A DNA stretch of 64,000 bases from Mytilisepta virgata (Eukaryota > Mollusca > Bivalvia > Mytilida > Mytilidae). The stretch covers positions 40,812,150-40,876,149 of the forward strand of contig CM051514.1 of the NCBI GenBank assembly GCA_028015205.1. Reading direction: 5' to 3'. This document shows positions 19,801 to 29,839 of this stretch, one piece after another (positions within the stretch are counted from its first letter, which is position 1; the number at the start of each line of letters is the position of its first letter). The notes below the pieces were generated by a model. It had not been told where the DNA came from. It worked only from the letters and a program-made list of their open reading frames with translations, and searched no databases. The position numbers were made by a program, and so were the translations under genes.

Positions 19801-21007
19801 AACTAAAATGGTTGTCGTACAAATTCAAGTTCATGGTGTCCTGGAAACTGTAAGGAGAACGTCGTACTAATCTCGCCGCTACGTCGCCGTCTTCTGTCTC
19901 TTGAAGATCGTACACACAGATGTTGAGTTGGAACAGTGGTTCGATGTACGCCAAATCGTCTAAACAAATGCCTTTGAAATCACCGCCGGCCATTTCTGTC
20001 TTCTGCAAATATTGGCGATGGTAAGTCTTGGCAGGTACTTCTACGTCTTTCACGGGAGCTCCACGGTGGACGGCCAAACATCGGAAGAAACACAAATTGT
20101 CATTATATGGTCCTGTTGATCCACCAACCAATGCGACGACACCACGGTTTTTCAAAATGAAGTCTGGTAACACGACTCTGGCTCCTATGGGATGTTCCAC
20201 CAACTTGTTGACATAAAACGTGGCATTTGTCAGTAAATGCACCACCCACTTGGTATCTGGTCTCTGCTGCCGGATGAACTCCAAAATGTCGTGACGGCTC
20301 AATTCTTCCAAAAACTTCTCTATGTCTTCTTCGTTTCTTATCAGGTGTGGTACGTCGAAAAACCTGGCGTTGTTCTGGCTGGAATGGAAGTATCTAAGTT
20401 CTCCGGTCTCTACGTTCCTCAGTACAAAGCCAAACGACACGTTGATCTTGAAGGCCGTGGTCTGCAGTTCGAACATGTGGCGAACCATGTCAGAAAAGGT
20501 ACCAGTTGTAATTTCGTTCAACGTAAAGTTGAACCGATCCTGGACACGGTTGCCGGTATTTTCTTCTGTCCGGATGGACTGCCAGTGCCTCAGGTACAAA
20601 ACCCTGGTATCGGGATCTTCTGGCAATACGTCTGGCTGAAGGTTGATGGCTGTCTTCACTGGTAGGTTGTCTGGTCTGCTCATCCTGCGTCTTTCCGCAC
20701 TGGGGCCAGGTAGTGGCGAGGCTGGTCTCTTGACTGGTTTCATCATCCTGGGCTTGGCATCTGGCTTGGTATGCAACAGTCTGTGGCGAGCAAGGTTGTC
20801 CGATCTGTTAAAGTACTGCCCACAGTCTGGACACTCCAGGGTGTACTGGTGGGACTCCTGGTGGCGATTACTGACATCTGCTCTGGTAAACTCCTTTCCA
20901 CATACCTGGCATGAATACGTCTGGTCCGCAACAGCATGTGTCTTCTGGTGGCGAAGCAGGCTTCTCTTCTCCGTAAACGTCTTACTGCACTTCCCGCAAG
21001 AGAACAT
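16814..21007 (-). CDS. Protein-primed DNA polymerase B with zinc-finger N-terminus (1397 aa)
   Basis: Replicative polymerase of the element. N-terminus: three C2H2 zinc fingers (C4/C7/H20/H24, C33/C36/H49/H53, C59/C62/H75/H79), with a fourth C2HC-like finger at 416-436. Residues 301-314 (YNDNLCFFRCLAVH) resemble an OTU-type Cys box (weak). Exonuclease motifs: D480-I-E482 (TYDIEAM), N607/D612 (GFNTGKYDVN), Y737-D741 (YNNKD). Palm: motif A around D841 (YGVDANALYLW), motif B 1145-1156 (ENEKLRGNSSYG), motif C D1247-T-D1249 (CAMDTDSAY). Between A and B, residues about 870-1000 contain VDGYCKDTNTVYEFQGCLWHGH, resembling a Vsr-type nuclease insertion. The frame is intact. The ATG at 21007 follows a TATA box by about 50 bp. 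Confidence 0.97.
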   Translation of the reverse strand: MFSCGKCSKTFTEKRSLLRHQKTHAVADQTYSCQVCGKEFTRADVSNRHQESHQYTLECPDCGQYFNRSDNLARHRLLHTKPDAKPRMMKPVKRPASPLPGPSAERRRMSRPDNLPVKTAINLQPDVLPEDPDTRVLYLRHWQSIRTEENTGNRVQDRFNFTLNEITTGTFSDMVRHMFELQTTAFKINVSFGFVLRNVETGELRYFHSSQNNARFFDVPHLIRNEEDIEKFLEELSRHDILEFIRQQRPDTKWVVHLLTNATFYVNKLVEHPIGARVVLPDFILKNRGVVALVGGSTGPYNDNLCFFRCLAVHRGAPVKDVEVPAKTYHRQYLQKTEMAGGDFKGICLDDLAYIEPLFQLNICVYDLQETEDGDVAARLVRRSPYSFQDTMNLNLYDNHFSYVSNMEKYSHSYLCSKCDKLWKSAYELHRHERTCTGEVLYKYPGGVYHTPQTVFERLEDEGIQVPVEDRYYPYRATYDIEAMLQPTDKPRSDKLEWTSQHVLLSVSVCSNVPEFTEPICFVSEGDSSETVDSCLIHLTEISDKAFRLLMPRYAGVFEEIQERLDRDLEEYQDDEERERQEKKHHLYKLKQQLERHLQELPVIGFNTGKYDVNAMKIDFFTRLVESHKIKYTVKRNNNFMCIKTEKLKFLDITNYLAPGFSYSQFLKAYGCAEEKGFFPYEWMTGLDKLAVTELPPHQAFFSTLKNENIAPEEYQLCRQVWQEKKMKNVKEFLIWYNNKDVEPMLEAIQKMFVYYKGLKVDMFKHGISVPGLTLKTMFDGLSDYFTVPDEKNKDLYELYKENIVGGPSIVFHRYHEKDQTFIRPAEYEDPKPCKKIYGVDANALYLWSIMQDMPTGHFVRRKSEDHFKRQTPRRYERMAIEWMEWEAKETGHHIRHQGNDTEKLIGRRRLPVDGYCKDTNTVYEFQGCLWHGHCCRLTRGKTENPLNGKSLEELNKATREKIEYITENDYQVKQMWECEWDRLKKEDQGIKTFVSQRQRPCDRFATMTEDDIMRAVMEDKLFGALEVDLHVPEDLKSKFAEMPPVFKNVDVSRDDIGDHMKSYAEEKGIMSQPRKSLIGSMFGEKIMVISPLLKWYVNHGLKVTKIYQVVEYTPSACFRAFGDQVSDARRAGDTDPNKKIIAENEKLRGNSSYGKTVTNKERHTDVIYCQEHQISRYLVDPSFRRCNQLSDKTFEVEMSKKTIHLDLPMHIGCFVYQYAKLRMLEFYYDFMDVFVDRRDYQYCAMDTDSAYMALSGDSLEEVIKPELRRRFEAEKKNWFPRTDTPQLAAWDKRTPGLFKTEFSGDGMIALCSKTYFCFGDETKFSCKGVNRRTNDINKEKYMDVLLSKNSGSGTNRGFRSVDNQIYTYLQERAGFSYFYPKRKVLADGVSTTPLDI

Positions 21008-21056
21008 AGTCGTTACCTTTTCAAAGGTTCAAGACGATATGTATAAATTTTCATCT

Positions 21057-21345
21057 GTATATATAGCCAGAACGCGGACGTAAAAGAGAACACCATGGGT
21101 GTCTTCGCTCAGGTCCGCGTCGACCAAAATTTTCGATTTTTTCCTGAACGCGGACGGAATAGAGAGCACCATGGGTGTCTTCGTTCAGGTCCGCGTCGAC
21201 CGAAATTTTCGACTTTTTTTCCTGAACGCGGACGTAAAAGAGGGCACCATGAGTGTCTACGCTCAGGTCCGCGTCCACCGACATGTTTCAATACGTTTTC
21301 TTATGGAAATTTCCATGACGTCACATTAACGGGATCCAACATGGA
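21057..21345 (-). promoter_or_regulatory. Promoter of the polymerase gene
   Basis: On the minus strand, from distal to proximal: CRE-like TGACGTCA-type word (about 21314-21322), three tandem hairpin cassettes (21279 down to 21070), and a TATA box (tatatatac, about 21057-21066), then the ATG at 21007. The same modules in the same order precede the CARD-PC4 gene. Confidence 0.65.
21070..21279. repeat. Three tandem hairpin promoter cassettes
   Basis: Units of about 56 bp at 21070-21125, 21146-21201 and 21224-21279 (period 76-78 bp). Each has outer arms CGCGGAC/GTCCGCG and an inner palindrome around accatgggt, so each can fold into a long hairpin. A/T-rich spacers (aaattttcgattttttcct type) separate them. 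A fourth copy is at 9003-9057. Confidence 0.85.
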
Positions 21346-21566
21346 CGCCAAAAAATATAAACAATAAAAATAATAATAATAAAAAATAAAAATAATAGAA
21401 AATAAAAAAATTAAAATAATAAAAAAAAATATTAAATAAAAAAAAAAAAATAATAAAAAATTACAAAAATATTTAAATATATTAAATAAAAAAAAATATG
21501 ATAATATAAATAGAAAAAAAATTAAGAAAATAATAAAATACTTACCTAACCCTAAAATAATCTTAT
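21346..21566. repeat. A-rich low-complexity tract
   Basis: Runs of aaataataaaaaat-type sequence between the polymerase promoter and the right subterminal region. No gene. Confidence 0.8.
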
Positions 21567-21667
21567 CCCTAACACTAGTACCACTTCAAAGTCATAAGGG
21601 ATTGAGACCAATCCACCCTTTGAAACATGACTTTGAAGCAGGTTACAAAGCAGAACTAGTGTTAGGG
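21567..21667. repeat. Cruciform-forming subterminal inverted repeat
   Basis: Two nested perfect pairs: ccctaacactagt (21567-21579) with actagtgttaggg (21655-21667), and cttcaaagtcat (21584-21595) with atgactttgaag (21627-21638). Could form a 100-bp cruciform near the right end of the element. Confidence 0.85.
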
Positions 21668-22102
21668 TAAACGATTGTCTTTAGGGTGCTTTCAGGTCTG
21701 AGTACAGAGCAGCGTTGAGCAGCAAAGAACAAGAGAAGAGCAGCGATGACGAACAGCAACAAGCCTGAGTAGCCATGAGCAGCAAAGAACGGGATGGGGC
21801 AAGAGAAGAGAAACGAAGTGCATCATAGAAATGGACCGCCGTTGCTAAGGCGGATGCTAAGGACACCACTCCATTGGTGACAAGCATCACTTGGAGGTAA
21901 GGGGACATAATCCAATCCTAGTCCTCACAGAAAATACCCACAGATGAAAAGAGCGGGATAAGGGTAGATAATCCAATAGTGTACTTCGTATACTCTCGGA
22001 CATAACAGTGAGAGTATCAGACCGATGAAAGATCTAGAGACGACCGAGAAATGCGGGAAAAGGGAGATAATTCAATCTGGTCAAGCATGGCACATCCTGG
22101 TC
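21668..22102. other. Right subterminal region of the Polinton
   Basis: Non-coding by my reading. It contains direct repeats gagcagcaaagaac (twice) and three related phrases (gggacataatccaat, ggtagataatccaat, ggagataattcaat) near 21902, 21964 and 22062. A 75-codon hydrophobic frame on the minus strand (21681-21908) has biased Leu/Ser composition and is not supported. Confidence 0.45.
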
Positions 22103-22524
22103 CGTGACTTACGTCACTTCCGTCAATGGAGAAAACACCCTACTTCCGGTTGCACCAACCACTTCCGGTTCCGCCCGAACATGCGCAGACCACACATCCG
22201 GGTCCTACCACGTGACTTACGTCACTTCCGTCAACAAATGGCGGAAAAAACACCCTACTTCCGGTTGCGCAAACTACTTCCGGGTACTTCCGGTTCCGCC
22301 TACGCATGCGCAGAACACACATCCGGGTCCTACCACGTGACTTGCGTCACTTCCGGCAACAAAGGGCGGGAAAACTACCCACTTCCGGTTGCGCATGTGC
22401 GCAAAAATCACTTCCGGTTCCGGTCACGTCACTTCCGGTGACGTCATTTCCGGTTGACGTCACTTCCGGTAGCACCACCTCAGCACCACCTCAAATCCGA
22501 CCTGAAAACCGCATACATACTACT
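22103..22524 (-). repeat. Right terminal inverted repeat of the Polinton
   Basis: About 422 bp, inverted copy of 7470-7911 with point differences and without the extra 21-bp unit. Same array of CCGGAAGT, TGACGTCA, TCACGTGG and GCGCATGCGC words. Confidence 0.95.
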
Positions 22525-22530
22525 AACCAA
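22525..22530. repeat. Target site duplication, right copy
   Basis: AACCAA, identical to 7464-7469. Confidence 0.95.
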
Positions 22531-23406
22531 TTACCACCTCTTCAGAGCGGTGTTTCAAACATATTTCTTGTCATTTGTAAATTAAAATGTTCATAGCTCT
22601 TGTTTGTTCAAGTATCTCGGAACTGCTCGGTCGAAATATGAGCATGTATTGCAAATTACATGAATCAAACGAATTTCATTCGTCAGCCGTCATTTAAAAG
22701 AAATTGGTGTCGAAACTATGTTATAAAAAGTGAATAGCATTTATTTCAGACTGGCGGGATTAGGTAGGAGATGTAATTAATGTTCAGTTTTTTAATGTAT
22801 TAAAAAATATAGAGAAAGACATTTTTATATCGTTAGTCGTGGTCTATTTGGTTTTATTATGGATATGCTTATTATCCACTAGCGCTTGGGCTCTATTGGA
22901 AAAACCTGACAACCCACTTGAAATAATCTATATTTATACTTGTTCAACAAAAGATTTGTGAACATCGATTTTATTATTGCTCCTCATCTTCAAAGTAACT
23001 GTAAAGTATTCAACTCTCTGCTGAAAACTAATTTCTAACAGCTAGTAGTTTATTCTGTCAATCTTCCGTTCCGTAATCGAGTATACTCAAAACAATTTGA
23101 AATTTATGTAAGTATTGTCATTGGCGAGGGGATAGTATAGGAAGAAAAATAAATTACGGTGGTCATGGTAATGTCATGAAAATATAGGAGCAGTCGGTTT
23201 AAAAACTTAACCGAGTAATGAAATGTTGAAAATACGATTCCTTTTACAATTTAAAGACATTCATAGTTGAATTAACAGTCCCAGTTAAATGTAAAAGAAT
23301 TTGCGAATTGTTTATTTTTTATTCTATGTTTATTTTTTTATCTTTTTTTTTTGCATACGTTTTACTTTGGCCTAAATATTTATTACATACATGTCTTATA
23401 TTTTAG
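22531..23406. other. Intergenic or intron DNA
   Basis: AT-rich; no supported feature apart from the 3' splice site (tattttag) that ends it. Confidence 0.4.
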
Positions 23407-23615
23407 GTTAACCTTAAAAGCAACAGTAATGTCAGTCAACACATACATAACCTTGAGTATTGTTGCGTTCCTGTCGTTTGCTGTGTCTGTGGTATATGGA
23501 TACTATGGACAAAGTTACTATGGTTACCAGCCTGGTTACTACAATAAATACCGTTCTTCCTATCCCTACGCGCCAACTCGTTTTTCTTTTCAGCCAGACC
23601 TTTCAGCTGTTTTTG
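23407..23615 (+). CDS. Exon of a secreted Tyr/Gly-rich peptide
   Basis: The exon follows a 3' splice site (tatattttag) and ends at a 5' splice site (gtacgtaa, from 23616). The ATG at 23429 begins a good signal peptide (TLSIVAFLSFAVSVVYG region). The mature start is Tyr-rich (YYGQSYYGYQPGYYNKY), then SSYPYAPTRFSF. Such Tyr/Gly repeats are typical of molluscan shell-matrix, byssal or other secreted structural proteins (inference). Reading past the splice site meets a stop one codon later. The downstream exon was not identified, and 23699 onward is duplicated repeat DNA, so the gene may be truncated. Confidence 0.5.
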
Positions 23616-23698
23616 GTACGTAAAAAAATATCTTATAAAGAAGGTAAGTACGTAGATATTCTGAAGATGTCAGTGAAAATCTTTCCTGGAACTGACAT

Positions 23699-24490
23699 AT
23701 AGAAATTGTAGAGACTGGGAATATTGAACAGTTTATAAAAAGAGGTGAGTCACAATTTTCGAAAATGATAAATAGAATTTAGCGTCCAATAAATTTTTGG
23801 ATACAATAGAATATATTTCTCAAGTACACCTCTGTTATTATAGATCCGTAACCTTCATATTGGATTTGAATGTGCTCCCATGACAGCATTTTCTGTCAGT
23901 GTAGTATAGAAGAAGGAATACGGTGGATTAATTCTTCACATTAAATACCTCGATTCATGCGACAAAAGTTAGGCAAACAAACAGCGCTGTGGTTGCTGTT
24001 CTTCCTCTTAAAGGTTACAGGGAGGCCTTCAATATGGAAAAAAATCTCTCATCCGCTCGGCCCCTGGGAATTCTTGTTAAATGTTAATTAAATCACAGTT
24101 GTACATATATGCATGTAGGTTGGGAAACACAACTACAAGATCAAATTAACAAATTACACACAACTCCGTATCAGCTTACCACATTTTATTGGTCCTTAGC
24201 TTTGCTGAATAGATACAGGTTTGTTAATTGTTGATGTAGTTTTAAATATTATCTTTTTTTAATACTAGTATATCAATTATAGCTGCAGTTTTGAATTGAG
24301 TCATTGCGCTCCTTCTTTCAACTTTGGTATAAAGGATAACATAATTTGACCGTCGTTTTTAATTGATTCATTGCCCCACTCCTTTAAATCCTGGTACAAA
24401 TGGTATCATAATATGACAGTCCTTTTTTATATTCAGCCATTGTCCTCCTCTTTTCAATTGTGTTATATAAAGGGTATGATAATATGGCTG
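23699..24490. repeat. Segmental duplication, copy A left part
   Basis: Closely matches 32446-33920 (for example agaaattgtagagact, gaacagtttataaaaagagg, caactccgtatc). It ends in 60-65-bp tandem units of the type attgagtcattgccctcctt...ggataacataatttgactg. It continues after the inverted-repeat element at 27213. Confidence 0.85.
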
Positions 24491-25700
24491 TATGGAAAGC
24501 CACAACTGCCTTATGTTGTATTCGATCTTTATATTCGGTGCTTTTTTTAATATATTCGGTCCATACATCATTGTGTGTGGTGCTTATGCCACTGTGTGTG
24601 GTGCTTTTACCATTATGTGTGGTCATTTGAACATTATATTCGGTACTAATTGCATTATATTCGGTGCAAACTTCATTGTATGTGGTGCTTAAACCATTAT
24701 ATGTGGTAGTAAATGCATTATATGTGGTAGTAAAGGCATTCTTTGTGGTAGTAAAGGCATTCTTTGTGGTAGTTAAAGCATTATATTCGGTACTTTTTAA
24801 ATCATATCCGGTGCTTATTTCATTATATTCGGTACATTGATCATTGTATTCAGTGCTTGCATCATAGTGTGTGGTGCTTTTACCATTATGTATGGTCAGT
24901 TTAACATTATATTCGGTACTGATTGCATTATATTCGGTACTGATTGCATTATATTCGGTACGAACTTCATTATATGTGGTACTTAAAACATTATATGTGG
25001 TAGTTAATGCATTATATGTGGTAGTTAAAACATTATATTCGGTACTTGTTTCATTATATTCAGTACATTAATCATTCCATTCAATGCTTATGACATTATA
25101 CTCAGTAGATAAATCGTTATATTCAGTGCATACATCATTGTGTGGAGTGCATTCTTTTTCCATTGTTATATGCAGTCACAAAATCATTATATGCGGTAGA
25201 TAAATCATTATATTCGGTGCATTCTTCATTATACGATTTTTCGATGATGATGATACTTGACGGAAAAAGCCGGAAAAACTTCGGCAATTTTACGAATGTT
25301 AACGAGAACGGATAAAATTCATAGACATATATTTTGTATACACCGAAGAAAATGGAAGCTGTGTTGCAGGAGTGCAATTTACAACATTTATATACCAATT
25401 TTGAAAGGGAAAAGATAACGCCAGACATAATATGTAAATTAGGAAAAGATGACATGGTAGCATTAGGCGTCCTGAATCCAGCTGACATGATGCGTCTCCG
25501 AACCAGCTGCATTAGCTTTGGTTCACAGAAACCGAGCAAAGTGGCACAGCCACAGGTATATGAATTAATGTTTTAACAAATGACCATATTATATACTTAA
25601 TTTCGAGGTAATTTTCAACATGTTCACACAAAAATACCCTTTCTTTTCCCCCCAAAAAATAACAGAGACATATAATACAAGGGATTGGCAACTTCTTAAG
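24491..25700 (+). repeat. Giant inverted repeat, left arm
   Basis: 1,210 bp, nearly identical in inverse to 26066-27202. It contains roughly 30 units of a 21-bp minisatellite (cattatattcggtac or cattatatgtggtag cores, about 24529-25230) and a SAM-domain exon (25352-25555). Confidence 0.93.
25352..25555 (+). CDS. SAM-domain exon (68 codons)
   Basis: An ATG-initiated frame ends exactly at a 5' splice site (cacag/gtatat). The encoded segment fits a sterile alpha motif domain: LQECNLQHLYTNFEREKIT, then DIICKLGKDDMVALGVLNPADMMRLR. SAM domains mediate oligomerisation or protein contacts. No downstream exon is present before the element turns into its inverted copy, so this is probably a captured first exon. 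The inverse copy (ATG at 26341, minus) has lost about 77 bp of the domain. Confidence 0.65.
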
Positions 25701-26065
25701 AGTCCTGTTAAAAGTTCAAAATATCATCCAGCCACACATTTACTGGTTCGATTTTATTTCAATTATATTTCTGCATACAGTAAAACAAGTTTTATATTGA
25801 TAACTTTTGTCATATTTTAATTCGAAAATGAAAAATATAAACACTAAAATAACAATATTAATGCAGCTTGAATTTGTATTGTTACCTTTTTGAACTTCTT
25901 TTTTAATCATTTACATGAAACAGCACACCCACATGGCAGTTTTTTAAAAGAACTGTTGAACCGATGCAAATGAAAAAAACATGAAAAATGATGCATGATT
26001 TTTATGAATTCATAGGGGGTTGAATGAAATGATTGTTTCGTACATTATCGGTATAGGATGTGCAT
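25701..26065. other. Spacer of the giant inverted repeat
   Basis: 365 bp of AT-rich unique sequence between the arms; nothing recognised. Confidence 0.7.
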
Positions 26066-27202
26066 CTTAAGAAGTTGCCAATCCCTTGTATTATATGTCT
26101 CTGTTATTTTTTGGGGGGGAAAAGAAAGGGTATTTTTGTGTGAACATGTTGAAAATTACCTCGAAATTAAGTATATAATATGGTCATTTGTTAAAACATT
26201 AATTCATATACCTGTGGCTGTGCCACTTTGCTCGGTTTTTGCATCTTTTCCTAATTTACATATTATGTCTGGCGTTATCTTTTCCCTTTCAAAATTGGTA
26301 TATAAATGTTGTAAATTGCACTCCTGCAACACAGCTTCCATTTTCTTCGGTGTATACAAAATATATGTCTATGAATTTTATCCGTTCTCGTTAACATTCG
26401 TAAAATTGCCGAAGTTTTTCCGGCTTTTTCCGTCAAGTATCATCATCATCGAAAAATCGTATAATGAAGAATGCACCGAATATAATGATTTATCTACCGC
26501 ATATAATGATTTTGTGACTGCATATAACAATGGAAAAAGAATGCACTCCACAAAATGATGTATGCACTGAATATAACGATTTATCTACTGAGTATAATGT
26601 CATAAGCATTGAATGGAATGATTAATGTACTGAATATAATGAAACAAGTACCGAATATAATGTTTTAACTACCACATATAATGCATTAACTACCACATAT
26701 AATGTTTTAAGTACCACATATAATGAAGTTCGTACCGAATATAATGCAATCAGTACCGAATATAATGCAATCAGTACCGAATATAATGTTAAACTGACCA
26801 TACATAATGGTAAAAGCACCACACACTATGATGCAAGCACTGAATACAATGATCAATGTACCGAATATAATGAAATAAGCACCGGATATGATTTAAAAAG
26901 TACCGAATATAATGCTTTAACTACCACAAAGAATGCCTTTACTACCACAAAGAATGCCTTTACTACCACATATAATGCATTTACTACCACATATAATGGT
27001 TTAAGCACCACATACAATGAAGTTTGCACCGAATATAATGCAATTAGTACCGAATATAATGTTCAAATGACCACACATAATGGTAAAAGCACCACACACA
27101 GTGGCATAAGCACCACACACAATGATGTATGGACCGAATATATTAAAAAAAGCACCGAATATAAAGATCGAATACAACATAAGGCAGTTGTGGCTTTCCA
27201 TA
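26066..27202 (-). repeat. Giant inverted repeat, right arm
   Basis: 1,137 bp inverse copy of 24491-25700. The main difference is a deletion of about 77 bp inside the SAM exon copy. Elsewhere only isolated changes are seen where I compared it. Confidence 0.93.
26221..26341 (-). pseudogene. Deleted inverse copy of the SAM exon
   Basis: Minus-strand copy of 25352-25555 in which the sequence jumps from ggaaaagatg to caaaaaccgagc, removing the C-terminal half of the domain. Confidence 0.75.
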
Positions 27203-27212
27203 TGGCTGGCAT

Positions 27213-28083
27213 TTTTAATTAGCCTCCGCTTTTCAGTAGCAATGACCGCCTCGGTGGTCTCGTGGTAGCGTGCTCGCCCCGAGTGCGGAAGGTCGCGGGT
27301 TCGATCCCCGGCCGGGTCAAACCAAAGACATTAAAATTGGTATTTGCTGCTTCTCCGCCAAGCACGCGGCATCTAGGAGTAAGAGCAAAGACTGGTCGGC
27401 TCGGAGTCAGTATAATGTGTCCGAGTGAGGTGATATGTCTTCCTGCGGACAGTTACCTCGTGAGCTAGCACATTAAAAATCTGACTTAGCGTGTCGGTCT
27501 TGTACAAAGCAGGGATCATATTCATTATCATATCAACATGTTCTCGTCCTGATACGCACCTGGTTGCCACTGGACGTTAAACAATAATTCATCCATCCAT
27601 CAGTAGCAATGTACATTTGAGTATACTAATGCCTATGACAACGCTGCTGTTTTTAATTACAGAAACAATTACACTTTAAAAATCAAAATATAGATGGTTG
27701 TACGATTACTTTGTAGAGATAATTCATTTAATTTTAAGAGTACATGTACGGCACCCATGGTACCATGACATGATAATTTTGATTGGCTGGGAATTTGACG
27801 GATTATTCCTGCAGATGAGATATAACGTTCTACATTGTAATATATCACGTGGTTTGAAGTTGTCCCAAATCTTGCTGAGGCATTCTTGCTCTTTATTTGA
27901 AGAAATTTATCCATACTCGAGCTATTTGATGGAAATCAACTCCTCCTTTTGGATGCAAAAGTCACTATATTGACGACGTGCCTTTCAGCCTCTCTTACAC
28001 CACGTACATGTACACTAACATATTAGTGTTGCAACATCCCCTTTATCTTCCTTTGGTATCATTATATTCAATGATAACGATAA
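27213..28083. repeat. Segmental duplication, copy A right part
   Basis: Matches 33926-34431 (tttttaattagcctccgctt to tcattatattcaatgataac), interrupted here by a SINE. Confidence 0.85.
27245..27599 (+). mobile_element. tRNA-derived SINE with target duplication
   Basis: The tRNA-like head has a box-A-like gtggtctcgtggtagcgtg and a perfect box-B-like gggttcgatcccc (about 27297-27309). A body and a tail ggacgttaaacaataattc plus (atcc)n follow. The 12-bp duplication tcagtagcaatg is at 27233-27244 and 27600-27611. Copy B of the segmental duplication has the uninterrupted site (near 33952-33963), proving the insertion. Confidence 0.88.
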
Positions 28084-29839
28084 TACACTCGGAAAAATGT
28101 TTTCAATCAATTGGAGCTGATTAGGCCTTTTGTTGGTTGTGATTCATTCAGTGTGTAATCCCTTTCAAAAAATCATTAACGCAAACCAAAAGAAAATTTA
28201 TCTTTAACACGTCCTAATTCCTTGCCTGTATTAGAACTATAGCATTACACTTGAACGCGTGTATCTCAAACATTAAAACGAATTGGTGAAATAATATTCA
28301 CAACTTTTGATTTGTTACTCTAGATGATGAATTTCGAATGTCGAATGTCGAATTTCGGATATTGAATCTTCAAATCTCGCATGTTTTTACGAAGTACTTC
28401 TGGGCTTTCGTATTGTTTGACAAACTAAGAAAGTATTTTTTTATAACTTTCTTACCTGTTACTGTGTGTAATTTTACCTTGCATGCAGAAGTTGTACAGA
28501 TGTGCGTGAATTATAACAAAGAATGCTGTTCTATCCAGTACTAGAGGTCACCTTGAACTGTGAAGAAAGTGAGATTTTTGTCCGTGTTGAAGGTCTAACA
28601 TCCACTTTTTGATGGAAAATAACAAGCACTGTTCCTTTGCTTCAACTATGACTAACATCATTCAGTTAACTCCCCTAGCAAAGTTACCCAGAGGAGATAA
28701 TTGAATAGCCTGCTTTCAGTCCTGATGTCCGATATCTCCCATAAAAGAAACTTTTAAAACCGTTTAACTCTATGATAAAATTTTATTAAGTTTCGTTGAA
28801 ATTGTCAAAAAATCTGCACTCCGTTTCATTGTTACATGCTTATACAATTCCGTTTCCATTAAACGGAGAACTTTCATATCTATACTGGTAAATGCTATTC
28901 AATTACAACTAAGATCTCAACATTGATTTAGTATGAATAAATTTGATATAGGGTAGGAAAACCATATAAAAATAAAATGAAATATAAGTCTTAAGACCAT
29001 CCTCAACACAGACTCCAATATGATGGTCGTTTTTAGTTTAGACACTATAAACTTTGCCATTATATATTAAGAATAGTCCAATATTTAAAACGGAATATCC
29101 TCTTGTTCATAATGATATATTTATTTTGAGAACAAATAAACACAGCCCTTTGTTATGTTTACACTATGATATTGATTTTTTTTATATATATTTAGAAGTT
29201 GGAAGGACTACTTTCAGTTTGAAACATATATGGTGGGGTATGTGAATTTAAATATTTAATGACCCTTATAAATAATAGTAGTAAATTTTATTAAAAAATA
29301 AACGTCGTAATGATTATAACGATATTTTTAACACACTAACCCACTGTTTGACAGAGTCATTTAAATGGTGACGAATTTACACTTAGACGCAAAAGGTTAC
29401 GAAATATGGCCTGTCGTATTTATTTTTACTCAACGTTCAAAATATCTCGTGTATTTTATTAGATATCTTATAAAGTATAGGAGATATGTTACAAAAGTTT
29501 AGAAAAATATAAGAATTTTGAGTGAGATATCTTGAATAAATACATATAAATATCGCATGCCAAAACAAAAAGCCAAATCAAATGTAGGATGCATGGGTTT
29601 CTCCATTTTTTTTTTTTTTTTTTTTTTTTTTTGTATTGTTGTTGCTATACCGTACATCGTAGAGTTTTATTAATGATAACAACTCCAGATAATACTATTT
29701 TGTGTTTTAAAATTTCTCCCAGTGTAATAGTAAAGTCCTATGATGTATAAAAACAATTCATTTTAATAAATTTATTTTAGATTTTTACTGTGAAGATGAA
29801 TTTCAAACTTGAAGTGAAATGCAAATGAGTTAAATCACT
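28084..29839. other. Intergenic DNA upstream of the TIR-BIR gene
   Basis: AT-rich. A T-run of about 28 near 29606-29632. A possible 3' splice site (tttattttag, ending near 29780) could join an upstream 5'UTR exon to the TIR-BIR gene. Confidence 0.4.

Larger units (their letters stand above)
7470..22524 (-). mobile_element. Polinton/Maverick (adintovirus-like) element, complete
   Basis: A self-synthesising DNA transposon/provirus of 15,055 bp. Both ends begin AGTAGTATGTATGCGG and are inverted copies, flanked by the hexamer AACCAA. It carries the full diagnostic set: protein-primed family B polymerase, RVE integrase with chromodomain, FtsK/HerA-type packaging ATPase, adenain-like protease, and double-jelly-roll major and penton-like minor capsid genes. 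All genes read on the minus strand and are tightly packed, with several TGATG, TAATG or ATGA stop/start overlaps. Base composition is visibly richer in G/C than the flanks. At least three structural ORFs are broken, and the two TIRs differ by an indel of about 21 bp and point changes, so it is not a fresh insertion. Cargo absent from the core set: CARD-PC4-PC4, PC4-PC4 and a BH1-like ORF. Confidence 0.97.

Noticed and set aside
21681..21908. 75-codon hydrophobic frame in the right subterminal region
   Set aside because: Leu/Ser/Cys-biased translation of short direct repeats; no promoter or family match that I can see.
24529..25230. Regularly spaced repeats resembling a CRISPR array
   Set aside because: The 21-bp units are contiguous and degenerate, with no unique spacers, and lie in animal DNA.
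27245..27325. Functional tRNA gene
   Set aside because: The tRNA-like head is continuous with a SINE body, (atcc)n tail and a target duplication, so it is a SINE promoter and not a stand-alone tRNA.
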